Of a stretch of 64,000 nucleotides of DNA, positions 44,746-51,959 are shown in pieces. Both the position numbers and the translations under genes were made by a program. The stretch spans positions 124,001 to 188,000 of the forward strand of contig NZ_PPEI02000003.1 in assembly GCF_002899895.1 (NCBI RefSeq), in the 5' to 3' direction. The notes below the pieces were generated by a model. The model searched no databases. It was given only the letters and a program-made list of their open reading frames with translations, and was not told where the DNA came from. Position 1 is the stretch's first letter; the number at the start of each line of letters is the position of its first letter. This stretch comes from Chryseobacterium oncorhynchi (GTDB lineage Bacteria; Bacteroidota; Bacteroidia; Flavobacteriales; Weeksellaceae).

Positions 44746-44778
44746 AAATAGGCTGCCTCATTTTGAGGCAGCCTATTT
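44746..44778. terminator. Bidirectional terminator after the TonB-receptor operon
   Basis: Perfect hairpin with 15-bp arms (AAATAGGCTGCCTCA / TGAGGCAGCCTATTT) and a 3-base loop, between the plus-strand operon and the minus-strand small peptide gene. The strongest hairpin in the window. Confidence 0.92.
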
Positions 44779-44800
44779 TATACTTTAAACTAATTGAATA

Positions 44801-44962
44801 TTAGCATGCAAAAACTGAGCATCTTCCAAATTGGTTTCTGCACATGTTCCATCCGCATCCATCATCTTCAAATGGATCTTTTATCATTAATCCTCCTCCG
44901 ACTTTCTTTTGCTCGTCTCTGGTTAATTTTTTTAGTTCTTTTAGCTTGGTTTGTTTTTTCAT
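44801..44962 (-). CDS. Double-glycine leader peptide precursor (bacteriocin-like)
   Basis: A 53-residue ORF. Residues 1-24 form a lysine- and leucine-rich leader, KLKELKKLTRDEQKKVGGG, the typical leader that ends in a GG motif and is cut by C39-type peptidase/ABC transporters. The remaining 29 residues start LMIKDPFEDD and contain four cysteines, C36, C41, C48 and C53 (spacing x4, x6, x4), suggesting two disulfides. Similar short peptides with this leader are commonly annotated as bacteriocin-like in Chryseobacterium. No C39 transporter, modifying enzyme or immunity gene is next to it, so export would rely on a system elsewhere. Confidence 0.7.
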   Translation of the reverse strand: MKKQTKLKELKKLTRDEQKKVGGGLMIKDPFEDDGCGWNMCRNQFGRCSVFAC

Positions 44963-45190
44963 TTTAGTTTGTTTTTTTGATGTTTCCTACTCTTTAAGCT
45001 TTTCGGATAACGCTAATTTGTATTTCCCTAAATTAGGATAAATATTGGAATGAACAAAATTATTTTTAATGAAATGTTTATTTTATAGTGAATAATATAT
45101 GTAAAGGCTTTGTTTGTGTAATGAATTGTTAATTCTAATTGTTAAAATAAAGCTAGTATTGGAAAGTCTTTTTCGATCATGACTTCAATT
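44963..45190. other. Intergenic promoter region between the peptide and the LytS gene
   Basis: AT-rich divergent gap. It contains a short dyad near 45027-45039 (CCCTAAATTAGG), possibly part of the peptide promoter, and then the LytTR-type repeats listed separately. No other gene seen. Confidence 0.35.
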
Positions 45191-45261
45191 ACCATTCAGA
45201 AACGAAAAGCTACTATTCAGTAAGAAATAATTTTACATACCTTTAATAAAAGCTAATTTTG
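45191..45261 (+). promoter_or_regulatory. LytTR-type tandem repeat promoter B (sensor kinase operon)
   Basis: Direct repeats ACCATTCAGAAA (45191-45202) and ACTATTCAGTAA (45212-45223), period 21 bp, followed 30 bp later by the perfect -7 element TAATTTTG (45254-45261), 17 bp before the kinase ATG. Same layout as promoters A and C. A weaker TACCTTTA at 45238-45245 is an alternative -7. Confidence 0.7.
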
Positions 45262-45278
45262 AATCAAGAAAACGAATC

Positions 45279-46610
45279 ATGAAACGTAAGGAAATTATAA
45301 CGCTATTTTGGGTATCACTCATAGTCTCCATGTTTTTCTTTTTTGCCTTTACATCAGAGAAAAGTATAGAGAGCTTTGTACTTACCATACTTATTTCCCT
45401 GCTCTATACTGTGGTATTGGGAGGCGGGAATGGGTTCCTCAATAGTTTTCTCAATAAAAGATTTCCCTGGTCTGAAGATACAACCAAAAGAGCAGTTATA
45501 AGTATTATCTCCATTGTTATTGCTAACATTGTATTGGTCTATTTGTGTAACTATATCAATTTTGTATTGATTCAGAAAGCAAGTACTACCGAGGAGTTTT
45601 TCTCAGGAAAATATAACCTTGCCAACTGGTTTACCATCAATATTGCATTGCTTATTTCAGCTTTCCTACACGCAAAAGGATTTATGGAAGAGTTGAAGAA
45701 AACTTCCAGAAAAGAAGTGGTAGAACAGAAGCTTATCGCCAAGTCTGCAAACGCACAATTTGAAAGCCTTAAGAACCAACTGGATCCTCATTTCCTTTTT
45801 AATTCTTTAAATGTTTTAAGCTCCCTGATTGACGAAAATCCGCATCAGGCACAAAAGTTTACCGCTTCAATGTCAAAGATTTATCGGTATGTACTTGAAC
45901 AAAAAGATAAAGAACTGGTAACCGTAGAGGATGAAATGGAATTTGCAAAAACGTATTGTGACCTTTTAAAAACAAGATTTGAAGATAGTGTAGATTTTAA
46001 CTTTGATGTTAAAAAAGAAGACTATCGGAAATATGTAGTACCATTATCGCTGCAGCTTCTGTTGGAAAACTGCATCAAACATAATTTTGCGACCTCTTCA
46101 AAACCGCTGGTCATTAGAATATTTTCAGAGGGAGATATCCTTTGTATTGAGAATAATCTACAGGTAAGAGAGCAGATTAAGGAGAGTTCAGGAATTGGAT
46201 TGGCCAATATTGTACAACGTTATTCATTGCTTACCAAACGAAATGTTTTTATAGAAAAATCTGAGGATTATTTTAAAGTAAAACTTCCAATGCTTGCGGA
46301 TAAACCGAATATTGTCAATGCGAAACCGGACGATGATTATAAAGCTTACAAAAAAGCACAAAAAAGAGTAAAGGAAATCAGAGGATTCTACACCAATCTG
46401 ATCTCTTATTGCATCGTTATTCCCTTTTTGATTTTTATCAATCTTTTTACAGGAAATCGAAGTCATTGGTTTTGGTTTCCGGTATTTGGCTGGGGAATTG
46501 GATTGGCGTCCCATGCGTTTCAGGTGTTTGGGATAGGAGAATCCTGGCAGGAAAAAAAGATTCGTGAAATTATGGACAAACAAAAAAATAGAAACGATGG
46601 AAACATTTGA
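45279..46610 (+). CDS. LytS-type sensor histidine kinase with C-terminal 2TM domain
   Basis: 443 residues. Four N-terminal membrane segments (about 8-135), then the His_kinase domain with the phospho-accepting histidine in NQLDPHFLFNSLNVL (H171) and an HATPase region (ENCIKHNF, SGIGLANIVQRY, about 280-310). A 2TM domain is fused at the C-terminus (about 345-435; KRVKEIRGFYTNLISYCIVIPFLIFINLF and HWFWFPVFGWGIGLASHAFQVFGIGESWQEKKIREIMDKQ), so the kinase core lies between two membrane modules. It has its own repeat-type promoter and overlaps the next 2TM gene by 14 bp. The likely partner is the LytTR regulator at 48364. Confidence 0.92.
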   Translation: MKRKEIITLFWVSLIVSMFFFFAFTSEKSIESFVLTILISLLYTVVLGGGNGFLNSFLNKRFPWSEDTTKRAVISIISIVIANIVLVYLCNYINFVLIQKASTTEEFFSGKYNLANWFTINIALLISAFLHAKGFMEELKKTSRKEVVEQKLIAKSANAQFESLKNQLDPHFLFNSLNVLSSLIDENPHQAQKFTASMSKIYRYVLEQKDKELVTVEDEMEFAKTYCDLLKTRFEDSVDFNFDVKKEDYRKYVVPLSLQLLLENCIKHNFATSSKPLVIRIFSEGDILCIENNLQVREQIKESSGIGLANIVQRYSLLTKRNVFIEKSEDYFKVKLPMLADKPNIVNAKPDDDYKAYKKAQKRVKEIRGFYTNLISYCIVIPFLIFINLFTGNRSHWFWFPVFGWGIGLASHAFQVFGIGESWQEKKIREIMDKQKNRNDGNI

Positions 46611-46902
46611 TGAAGATGATATTCAATATCAGAAAGCAAAACGCCAGGTAGAAAGGTTAAGAGGGTTTTATAGCCATCTTTTCATCTATATTATTATCAA
46701 TCTGGTGATTGTTTATTACAATTACACCCATTTAAAACCCGGAGAAAGCTATTTTCAGTTTAAAAACTTTTTTACAGCAACGTTTTGGGGTATTGGGATT
46801 TTAGCACATGCTGCAGTCGTTTTTCTTTCCAAAACCAGCTATCTGCAGAAATGGGAAGAGAGAAAAATCCGTGAGCTGATGAAAAAAGAGAATAAGAACT
46901 AA
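46597..46902 (+). CDS. 2TM-domain membrane protein
   Basis: 101 residues from the ATG at 46597 (chosen over an upstream GTG at 46564 because METFDEDDIQYQKAKRQVERLRGFY matches the start of the other 2TM proteins). Two membrane helices with the pattern KRQVERLRGFYSHLFIYIIINLVIVY and FWGIGILAHAAVVFLSKTSYLQKWEERKIRELM define the 2TM domain. It overlaps the end of the kinase gene by 14 bp, so translation is coupled. Confidence 0.88.
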   Translation: METFDEDDIQYQKAKRQVERLRGFYSHLFIYIIINLVIVYYNYTHLKPGESYFQFKNFFTATFWGIGILAHAAVVFLSKTSYLQKWEERKIRELMKKENKN

Positions 46903-47003
46903 TACCGCTGCAAAGTAAGCAGAATAGGAGATAAGTTTATTCGATAAAAAGATATTATTCAGTCTTTTACAATTTTACCTTTTTCACACTAAAAAATCAC
47001 GAT

Positions 47004-47573
47004 ATGAATCCCTTACAAATACTATTCTCTATTTCCATGGCTGCATGGTTCCTTAGTGAATTTCTTTACAAAAACATCTTGAAATCCAATAAAGAAGATA
47101 GAAAAGGCAAGGATAAATCCACGCTTAATATCCTATGGCTGGCCATTCCATTTTCTATTGTAGCAGCCCTAGCAATTTCCAATTTGTCTACACTGCCAAT
47201 TACCGGAGAAAAATGGATTTTATATGTAGGTGAAGCATTTATTCTTATAGGTATTATTTTCAGGTTTGTTATCATCAGATCCTTAGGGAAATATTTTACA
47301 GTTGATGTGACCATCAGACAGGATCATAAGATAAAAAAAGAGGGTTTCTACAAATATCTGAGACATCCGTCTTATGCCTTTTCTTTACTTACATCACTTG
47401 GTCTGGGATTATATTTAAATAACTGGTTGTCATTGCTATTTGCTTTTATTCCTCCGTTTTTAGCTTTCGCCTATAGAATTAAAATTGAAGAACAGGCTTT
47501 AGTAGAACAGTTTGGGGAAGAATATGTTGAATACCGTAAAACGACAAAAAAACTAATCCCTTTTATTTATTAA
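47004..47573 (+). CDS. Isoprenylcysteine carboxyl methyltransferase-like (ICMT/PEMT) membrane protein
   Basis: 189 residues with about five membrane segments. The C-terminal half has the ICMT/PEMT pattern GFYKYLRHPSYAFSLLTSLGLGL (about 112-134) followed by AYRIKIEEQALVEQFGEEYVEYRKTTKKLIPFIY, the conserved SAM-binding tail with the EE..L...FG.EY signature. Family members methylate lipids or prenylated cysteines; in bacteria their substrates are mostly unknown. It lies 102 bp past the 2TM gene in the same direction, within the LytS/LytTR region, so may be part of that envelope response. Confidence 0.85.
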   Translation: MNPLQILFSISMAAWFLSEFLYKNILKSNKEDRKGKDKSTLNILWLAIPFSIVAALAISNLSTLPITGEKWILYVGEAFILIGIIFRFVIIRSLGKYFTVDVTIRQDHKIKKEGFYKYLRHPSYAFSLLTSLGLGLYLNNWLSLLFAFIPPFLAFAYRIKIEEQALVEQFGEEYVEYRKTTKKLIPFIY

Positions 47574-47607
47574 AAACCTTGTCTGGATCCATTAATCTGA
47601 GGTTTTT

Positions 47608-47679
47608 ACCATTCGGGAAGCATAATCTACCATTCGGTAATATAAAATTGATTTGAGGCTCTTTTCCATCATACCTTTG
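47608..47679 (+). promoter_or_regulatory. LytTR-type tandem repeat promoter C (2TM/LytTR operon)
   Basis: Direct repeats ACCATTCGGGAA (47608-47619) and ACCATTCGGTAA (47629-47640), period 21 bp, followed 31 bp later by TACCTTTG (47672-47679). TTTG at 47652-47655 is a possible -33. The best-preserved repeat pair of the three. The 9-mer ACCATTCGG fits the LytTR consensus [TA][AC][CA]GTTN[AG][TG] at all positions but the fourth. Confidence 0.75.
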
Positions 47680-47719
47680 ATTCAAGAAAAAAACAAATTA
47701 ACTCTTAAATCAAAATATT

Positions 47720-48010
47720 ATGGAAACTTTTAGCAAAGAAACAACCGCTTACGAAAGAGCCTCAAAAAGAGTAAAAGAATTAAAAGAATTCTATGGAAAC
47801 CTTACTTCTTTCTGTATTGTAATTCCCTTTCTAGCCTTATTGAATATTATAACGGCACCCGGATATTTATGGTTTTTATGGCCAATGTTAGGCTGGGGAA
47901 TAGGAATCGCGTTTCATGCAGTCAATATATTTGGAATTGGAAAAAACTGGGAAGAGAAGAAAATTAAGGAGCTGATGGATCAGGAAAGAGGAAAAACAAA
48001 AACTTTATAA
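47720..48010 (+). CDS. 2TM-domain membrane protein
   Basis: 96 residues. ERASKRVKELKEFYGNLTSFCIVIPFLALLNII and YLWFLWPMLGWGIGIAFHAVNIFGIGKNWEEKKIKELMDQ cover the complete 2TM domain, closely similar to the C-terminal module of the LytS-type kinase. It is the first gene after repeat promoter C, 20 bp before the next 2TM gene. Function unknown; 2TM proteins are often found with LytS/LytTR pairs in Bacteroidetes. Confidence 0.9.
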   Translation: METFSKETTAYERASKRVKELKEFYGNLTSFCIVIPFLALLNIITAPGYLWFLWPMLGWGIGIAFHAVNIFGIGKNWEEKKIKELMDQERGKTKTL

Positions 48011-48030
48011 TAACTTTTAAAATCAATATC

Positions 48031-48303
48031 ATGGATTATAACAGAGCACACAACAGAGTTCAACAATTGAAAAAATTCTATAAAAACCTTATGTGGTTTG
48101 GAATTATTTCAGCAATCATTATCGGGAATGATCTTATTAAGAACGGAATGCATTATAATGTGTTGAGCGGACATTTGATATTGACTATCTGGGCAATTTT
48201 TCTCATCATAAAAGCATTTTCTCTTTTTGTTTTTGATGACTCATGGGAAAATGAAATCCTGAATAAGGAACTTAAAAAAGATAAAAAGCCAATTGATTTT
48301 TAA
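48031..48303 (+). CDS. 2TM-domain membrane protein, divergent
   Basis: 90 residues, two membrane helices. RAHNRVQQLKKFYKNLMWFGIISAIIIGNDL and a second helix IWAIFLIIKAFSLFVFDDSWENEILNKELKK follow the 2TM pattern, but the WFxWPxxGWG motif is replaced and the loop is polar. Second gene of the promoter C operon, between another 2TM gene (20 bp) and the LytTR regulator (60 bp). Confidence 0.85.
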   Translation: MDYNRAHNRVQQLKKFYKNLMWFGIISAIIIGNDLIKNGMHYNVLSGHLILTIWAIFLIIKAFSLFVFDDSWENEILNKELKKDKKPIDF

Positions 48304-48363
48304 AACCTCCTGTTTTTTATCTAATTTTATTTCCAAAATTCTAAAACTAAAACTGTAAACTCA

Positions 48364-49107
48364 ATGATCAAAACGGTTATTATCGAAGACGAAAAACCAG
48401 CTTCAAGGAAATTAGAAAGAATGTTAAGTAATTTTCCTGAAATTGAAGTAGTTACTAAAATAGAATCAGTAGAAGAGGGAGTAGCCTGGTTTTCTGAGAA
48501 CGAACATCCTCAGCTGATCTTTTCTGACATTGTTCTGGGAGATGGGCTGTCGTTCGATATCTTTGAAAAAATTCCTACCAAGGGATTTATCATTTATACC
48601 ACTGCGTTTGATCAATATACATTAAAAGCCTTTAAACTAAATAGTATAGACTATCTTTTGAAACCAATCCTTGAAGAAGATCTTGCGGGTGCTGTAGAAA
48701 AATTTAAATCATTTATTCCGGCAAACGATGTCAATGGCTCGCAGGATATCAAGCAGCTGATCAGGAAAGAGAAATCTACCCTTTCAAGAGTCTTGGTGAA
48801 GATAGGATATAATCTGAAAATTGTTCAGGCACAGGAAATAAGTTGCTTTTTCAGTGAAAATAAGATTGTCTATTTACAAACAGAAGATCGTACCTATCCG
48901 TCAGATTTTACGCTGGATGAGTTGGAGGATCTTTTGGATGAGAAAAAGTTTTTCCGTGTCAATAGACAGTTCATCATCAATTCTGACTATATAAAAAATA
49001 TTCATACATCGCCTTATTACAAAGTAGATCTTGAATTTCAGCCACAGGAAGAAATTACAGTAAGCAGAGATCGTGTAAAGGATTTCAAAGACTGGCTCGT
49101 AAGCTAA
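48364..49107 (+). CDS. LytTR-type response regulator (AlgR/LytR family)
   Basis: 247 residues. Receiver domain 1-120 with acidic pair E8-D9, phospho-acceptor D55 in IFSDIVLGDG, and a Lys in LLKPILEEDL. The LytTR DNA-binding domain follows (about 140-247: RVLVKIGYNLKIVQAQEISCFFSENKIVYLQT, RVNRQFIINSDYIKNIH, ITVSRDRVKDFKDWL). It is the last gene of the operon driven by promoter C, which carries the proposed binding repeats, so it probably regulates itself and the kinase. Partner of the LytS-type kinase at 45279. Confidence 0.95.
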   Translation: MIKTVIIEDEKPASRKLERMLSNFPEIEVVTKIESVEEGVAWFSENEHPQLIFSDIVLGDGLSFDIFEKIPTKGFIIYTTAFDQYTLKAFKLNSIDYLLKPILEEDLAGAVEKFKSFIPANDVNGSQDIKQLIRKEKSTLSRVLVKIGYNLKIVQAQEISCFFSENKIVYLQTEDRTYPSDFTLDELEDLLDEKKFFRVNRQFIINSDYIKNIHTSPYYKVDLEFQPQEEITVSRDRVKDFKDWLVS

Positions 49108-49140
49108 ACCATCAATACTATAACCTCAAAAAACAATACC

Positions 49141-49194
49141 ATGGACCTTTTACTATTACTTTTTAAGCTTTTTCTCTCTATTTTTTATCCTTGA
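49141..49194 (+). CDS. Possible 17-residue membrane peptide
   Basis: Tiny ORF coding for a very hydrophobic peptide (MDLLLLLFKLFLSIFYP) 33 bp after the LytTR regulator gene. The leader AACAATACC before its ATG resembles that of other genes in this operon (for example AATCAATATC before the ATG at 48031), which hints that it is translated. No homolog was recognised; could be chance. Confidence 0.25.
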   Translation: MDLLLLLFKLFLSIFYP

Positions 49195-49197
49195 TCG

Positions 49198-50424
49198 TCA
49201 TTGATTGTAAAAATCACCTGCAGACTTCATCACTGTATGAAAAGCTTCCGTCACTTCCGTTTTGTGCTTATGAGCCAGAGGGAAAGGAACCATGTGGGAG
49301 TAATCAAAAGGAAAATCCTTTATCTCAACCTCCACATTGATATTTCGGTAGCCCCCCTGCAAGGTATTTAAAGCCTCCATTGGAGGGGCAACGGTGTCTT
49401 TTTCCAGTACAAAAGCCTTTACTTGAGATTGGATCTCCGAGATTCTTTCCTCTCTTTCCTTTTGAAAATAATTATATCGGAGCATTTTTTTGAACCAGCT
49501 TTCCTGAGGATGAAGATCATCGTCCTGATAATGCTTTAATCTGTTATCAAACTTAAAATCTGAACTTAATAATTCTGTGAAAACAGACTGCATTTTAATC
49601 GTGGCCTGAGAATCCATAATGTATTTTGAGATGGGGAACATCCTGTCAATGGTCATTCCTCCACAAAAGCAGAAGACCTTGGATGTAGCGAAGAATCCAT
49701 ACGGATCAGCCATTTTAATAATCATGGAAAGAAACGAACCTATAGAATATCCGAACAGGTCCAGGCTCGCTTCCGGAGATATGCTTTTAACCTTATTGGC
49801 TTTAATTTTCTTTACCACTTCAATAATGTCAGAATAGGTCTGTAATCCCGACCAGAAGATTCTTTGTGGATGAGCTTCCAATCTTGAACTTATCGCAGCA
49901 TTTACATAGGAAAAATGAGTGTTTTCCGGATATTTTCCCTTTCTGAATTTTACTATTTCCATCATATGGTGACGATCGCTCCAAATGGCTTCCGCGCGAT
50001 CCATATGAAAAGCAATAGGAAACAGGATAACTGCCTTATGGGTTTTTTGAGCCAGTTCATAAGCCCAGGGAAGATATTTGTCCCATTTTTTTTCATTGAG
50101 ACCGTGAAAAAAAATAATGCAGCCATTAGTTGTTTCTATATCCGCTCTTTTAAGAATATAGTACTCAAATTTTTTATTACACTCTATATCAATATCTTTA
50201 ATGTCAATGGAGGGTTGATGATATACTAGATAAGCACTTTCAGTAGCTTTCAGAGTTTGATGGTGCTTAGGACAGGCTAAGTTTTCAGGGCCATGAAGTA
50301 AATCTGAAACCTTTGACTCAAAAGGAACAGATTCAATGGTTATATTTAAATCCTTGATCTCCACCATCTCTTTTTTGGAATCAAAATGATCTTTCAAAAC
50401 TTCATATAATTCATAATATTCCAT
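49198..50424 (-). CDS. DUF6051-type alpha/beta-hydrolase-like protein
   Basis: 408 residues. The sequence has alpha/beta-hydrolase features: an oxyanion-like FFHGLNEKKWDKYLPWA (about 140-156), a nucleophile elbow GYSIGSFLSMI (about 226-236), and a histidine near the end (DFPFDYSHMVPFPLAHKH). The wording resembles the Bacteroidetes family DUF6051, but the name is from memory of similar proteins. No signal peptide, so cytoplasmic. The N-terminal 110 residues are family-specific. Gene lies alone on the minus strand; function unknown. Confidence 0.65.
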   Translation of the reverse strand: MEYYELYEVLKDHFDSKKEMVEIKDLNITIESVPFESKVSDLLHGPENLACPKHHQTLKATESAYLVYHQPSIDIKDIDIECNKKFEYYILKRADIETTNGCIIFFHGLNEKKWDKYLPWAYELAQKTHKAVILFPIAFHMDRAEAIWSDRHHMMEIVKFRKGKYPENTHFSYVNAAISSRLEAHPQRIFWSGLQTYSDIIEVVKKIKANKVKSISPEASLDLFGYSIGSFLSMIIKMADPYGFFATSKVFCFCGGMTIDRMFPISKYIMDSQATIKMQSVFTELLSSDFKFDNRLKHYQDDDLHPQESWFKKMLRYNYFQKEREERISEIQSQVKAFVLEKDTVAPPMEALNTLQGGYRNINVEVEIKDFPFDYSHMVPFPLAHKHKTEVTEAFHTVMKSAGDFYNQ

Positions 50425-50537
50425 AACAAGATAATTGGGGGTTCACCATTAAAACATTTAAGGTAGGTAATTATTATGTTAAAGTGTTGATTTTAAAAGC
50501 TTAAAAGTATTCTAGACATAGGAGAAATAAAAAGAAA

Positions 50538-50559
50538 CCCGAAACAATTCTGTTTCGGG
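50538..50559 (-). terminator. Terminator of the first small membrane gene
   Basis: Perfect hairpin CCCGAAACA-ATTC-TGTTTCGGG, 28 bp past the stop at 50587, followed on the minus strand by TTTCTTTTTATTT. Confidence 0.8.
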
Positions 50560-50586
50560 GTAGATATGGTGAATAGATATTGATGT

Positions 50587-50793
50587 TTATTTCTTGTCTT
50601 TTTGCTCAGTTTTGGTGCCATATTTTTTTACCATTACAGAGGTAAGTATTACCAAAGCAATACATAAGAGAAGATCTGAATTCTCAGGATGATAAATTTC
50701 CTGGTAAATATTATAGCCTAAAAGCATAGATACAATGATGATCAGAATATTGTTGGCTTCTGCGTACTGGTTGTTTGAGGTTGAAGTTTTCAT
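50587..50793 (-). CDS. Small two-helix membrane protein, paralog 1
   Basis: 68 residues from the ATG at 50793; an in-frame ATG at 50832 would add a tail that covers the conserved promoter region, and the paralog is also 68 residues. Sequence MKTSTSNNQYAEANNILIIIVSMLLGYNIYQEIYHPENSDLLLCIALVILTSVMVKKYG, two membrane helices. It is closely similar to the gene at 53126 (shared MKTST, QYA-ANNIL, GYN-YQ, HP-NS, LTS-MV-KYG). No family known to me. Both genes share a conserved upstream element. Confidence 0.8.
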   Translation of the reverse strand: MKTSTSNNQYAEANNILIIIVSMLLGYNIYQEIYHPENSDLLLCIALVILTSVMVKKYGTKTEQKDKK

Positions 50794-50805
50794 AATGATG
50801 TTTTT

Positions 50806-50843
50806 ATTTACCCAGTAAGTATGGCGATTCAAAATACGTTACA
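50806..50843 (-). promoter_or_regulatory. Conserved promoter/leader block of paralog 1, ECF-like
   Basis: On the minus strand, TGTAAC (50843-50838) is followed by CATACTTAC (50824-50816) and CTGGGTAAATA. The same block stands upstream of the paralog at 53126. The pair of short elements with about 13 bp between resembles an ECF sigma promoter and lacks TAnnTTTG. Confidence 0.45.
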
Positions 50844-50943
50844 GAAAAATTTCAAAAAAACTTTACTCTTCATTCAAAACATACATTGAGTAATACAAAA
50901 TCAAAATGGTAATGAGTTTACATCTGAAGAATTATACTCTCAA

Positions 50944-51840
50944 CTATCTGTAATCAATTCTGTTAGATTCAGTGTCTTCAAGTTGTTTGATAATAGATTC
51001 CGGGATCTCATCACTATCGATGGGAAGACTGATAGAATCGGAAATAAAGTTTTTTCTGTCTGCTTTCTGAAAGATTTCAAATAAGGCAATAGGTTCTTGA
51101 TTAAAACTGATACAAGTACTGATGAAATGAAGCTCGTGAAGCTTATAATCCGGATTCTTAAGTTTTTCTTTTATATCTTTTATTCTCGAGATAAAATGCC
51201 TTTGTCTGATGAATGTATTGCTATTCATGATAATAAAAACATAATCAGAATAGGCTGTAACCTTTCCAAAATATTTATGATGGTCGCCACCACTTCTTTC
51301 TATAAAATACTCTCCTGTAGTTTCAGACTTATAGATTTCCATGGCAGAGCGCCACATTCTGTCTTCTTTAGCCTGTGTAGGATTCTCAGGAAGATTTCTG
51401 TTGTAGGAATACCAACAACCCACTAAACGATCCAATAACGTGATATTCAGCTTTACATTATTCATATCAATCTTAAGATCATTAAAATTGAATGCTTCTG
51501 TATTAGAATTAATGAAGTCAATGTAGTTTGAGTATCCCAAAACCCTGACAATCAGACTTAGCTTTGCCAAATTTGGCCTGCTTAAGACTGCATTTTCATT
51601 CTGTTGGAACTTTTTTAATTTGTTGATAATCAAGTGTTCATAAAGGTAATTTGAACCCAGAAGATCAGGATTCTTTTTTATCCCTTTTTCAGAATGATCA
51701 CTGGCAATAAGGTCATTAAGCTCTGCACAGATGTACGACCATTCTGTTTTAGTAACGTCTTCCCACTGATTTTTCTTTAAAAATTGACGGCCTAAGAAGT
51801 TCATCAGTTTCTCAAGGTGTAGGATATCTTCTTTTTTCAT
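50944..51840 (-). CDS. Protein of unknown function
   Basis: 298 residues, no signal peptide, no membrane segment. Helical N-terminal half (about 1-115), then a beta-rich second half with motifs such as LLDRLVGCWYSYNRNLPENP, WRSAMEIYKSETTGEYFIERSGGDHHKYFGKVTAYSDYVFIIM. The second half resembles sensor-type beta folds in general outline only. Not recognised. It is divergent from the Gly/Cys-rich membrane gene at 51960, with 119 bp between. Confidence 0.7.
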   Translation of the reverse strand: MKKEDILHLEKLMNFLGRQFLKKNQWEDVTKTEWSYICAELNDLIASDHSEKGIKKNPDLLGSNYLYEHLIINKLKKFQQNENAVLSRPNLAKLSLIVRVLGYSNYIDFINSNTEAFNFNDLKIDMNNVKLNITLLDRLVGCWYSYNRNLPENPTQAKEDRMWRSAMEIYKSETTGEYFIERSGGDHHKYFGKVTAYSDYVFIIMNSNTFIRQRHFISRIKDIKEKLKNPDYKLHELHFISTCISFNQEPIALFEIFQKADRKNFISDSISLPIDSDEIPESIIKQLEDTESNRIDYR

Positions 51841-51959
51841 CTGTTATTATATTTTTACAAGACTAATTTAAGATTTTTATCAGACTAAAGAATACAATAG
51901 AAAGACTTTTATATTTTAAAATCCATTGATATTTGAATAGAAAAACAAAAGTTAGAACA

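Noticed and set aside
44844-45041. Plus-strand ORF opposite the small double-glycine peptide
   Set aside because: Ser/Phe-rich low-complexity translation typical of an antisense frame; the minus-strand frame has a clear leader and GG motif.
46933-46983. Possible fourth LytTR repeat pair before the ICMT-like gene (TTATTCGAT and TTATTCAGT with a TACCTTTT)
   Set aside because: The ATTC cores are 18 bp apart rather than 21, the flanks do not match, and the distance to the -7-like element is wrong.
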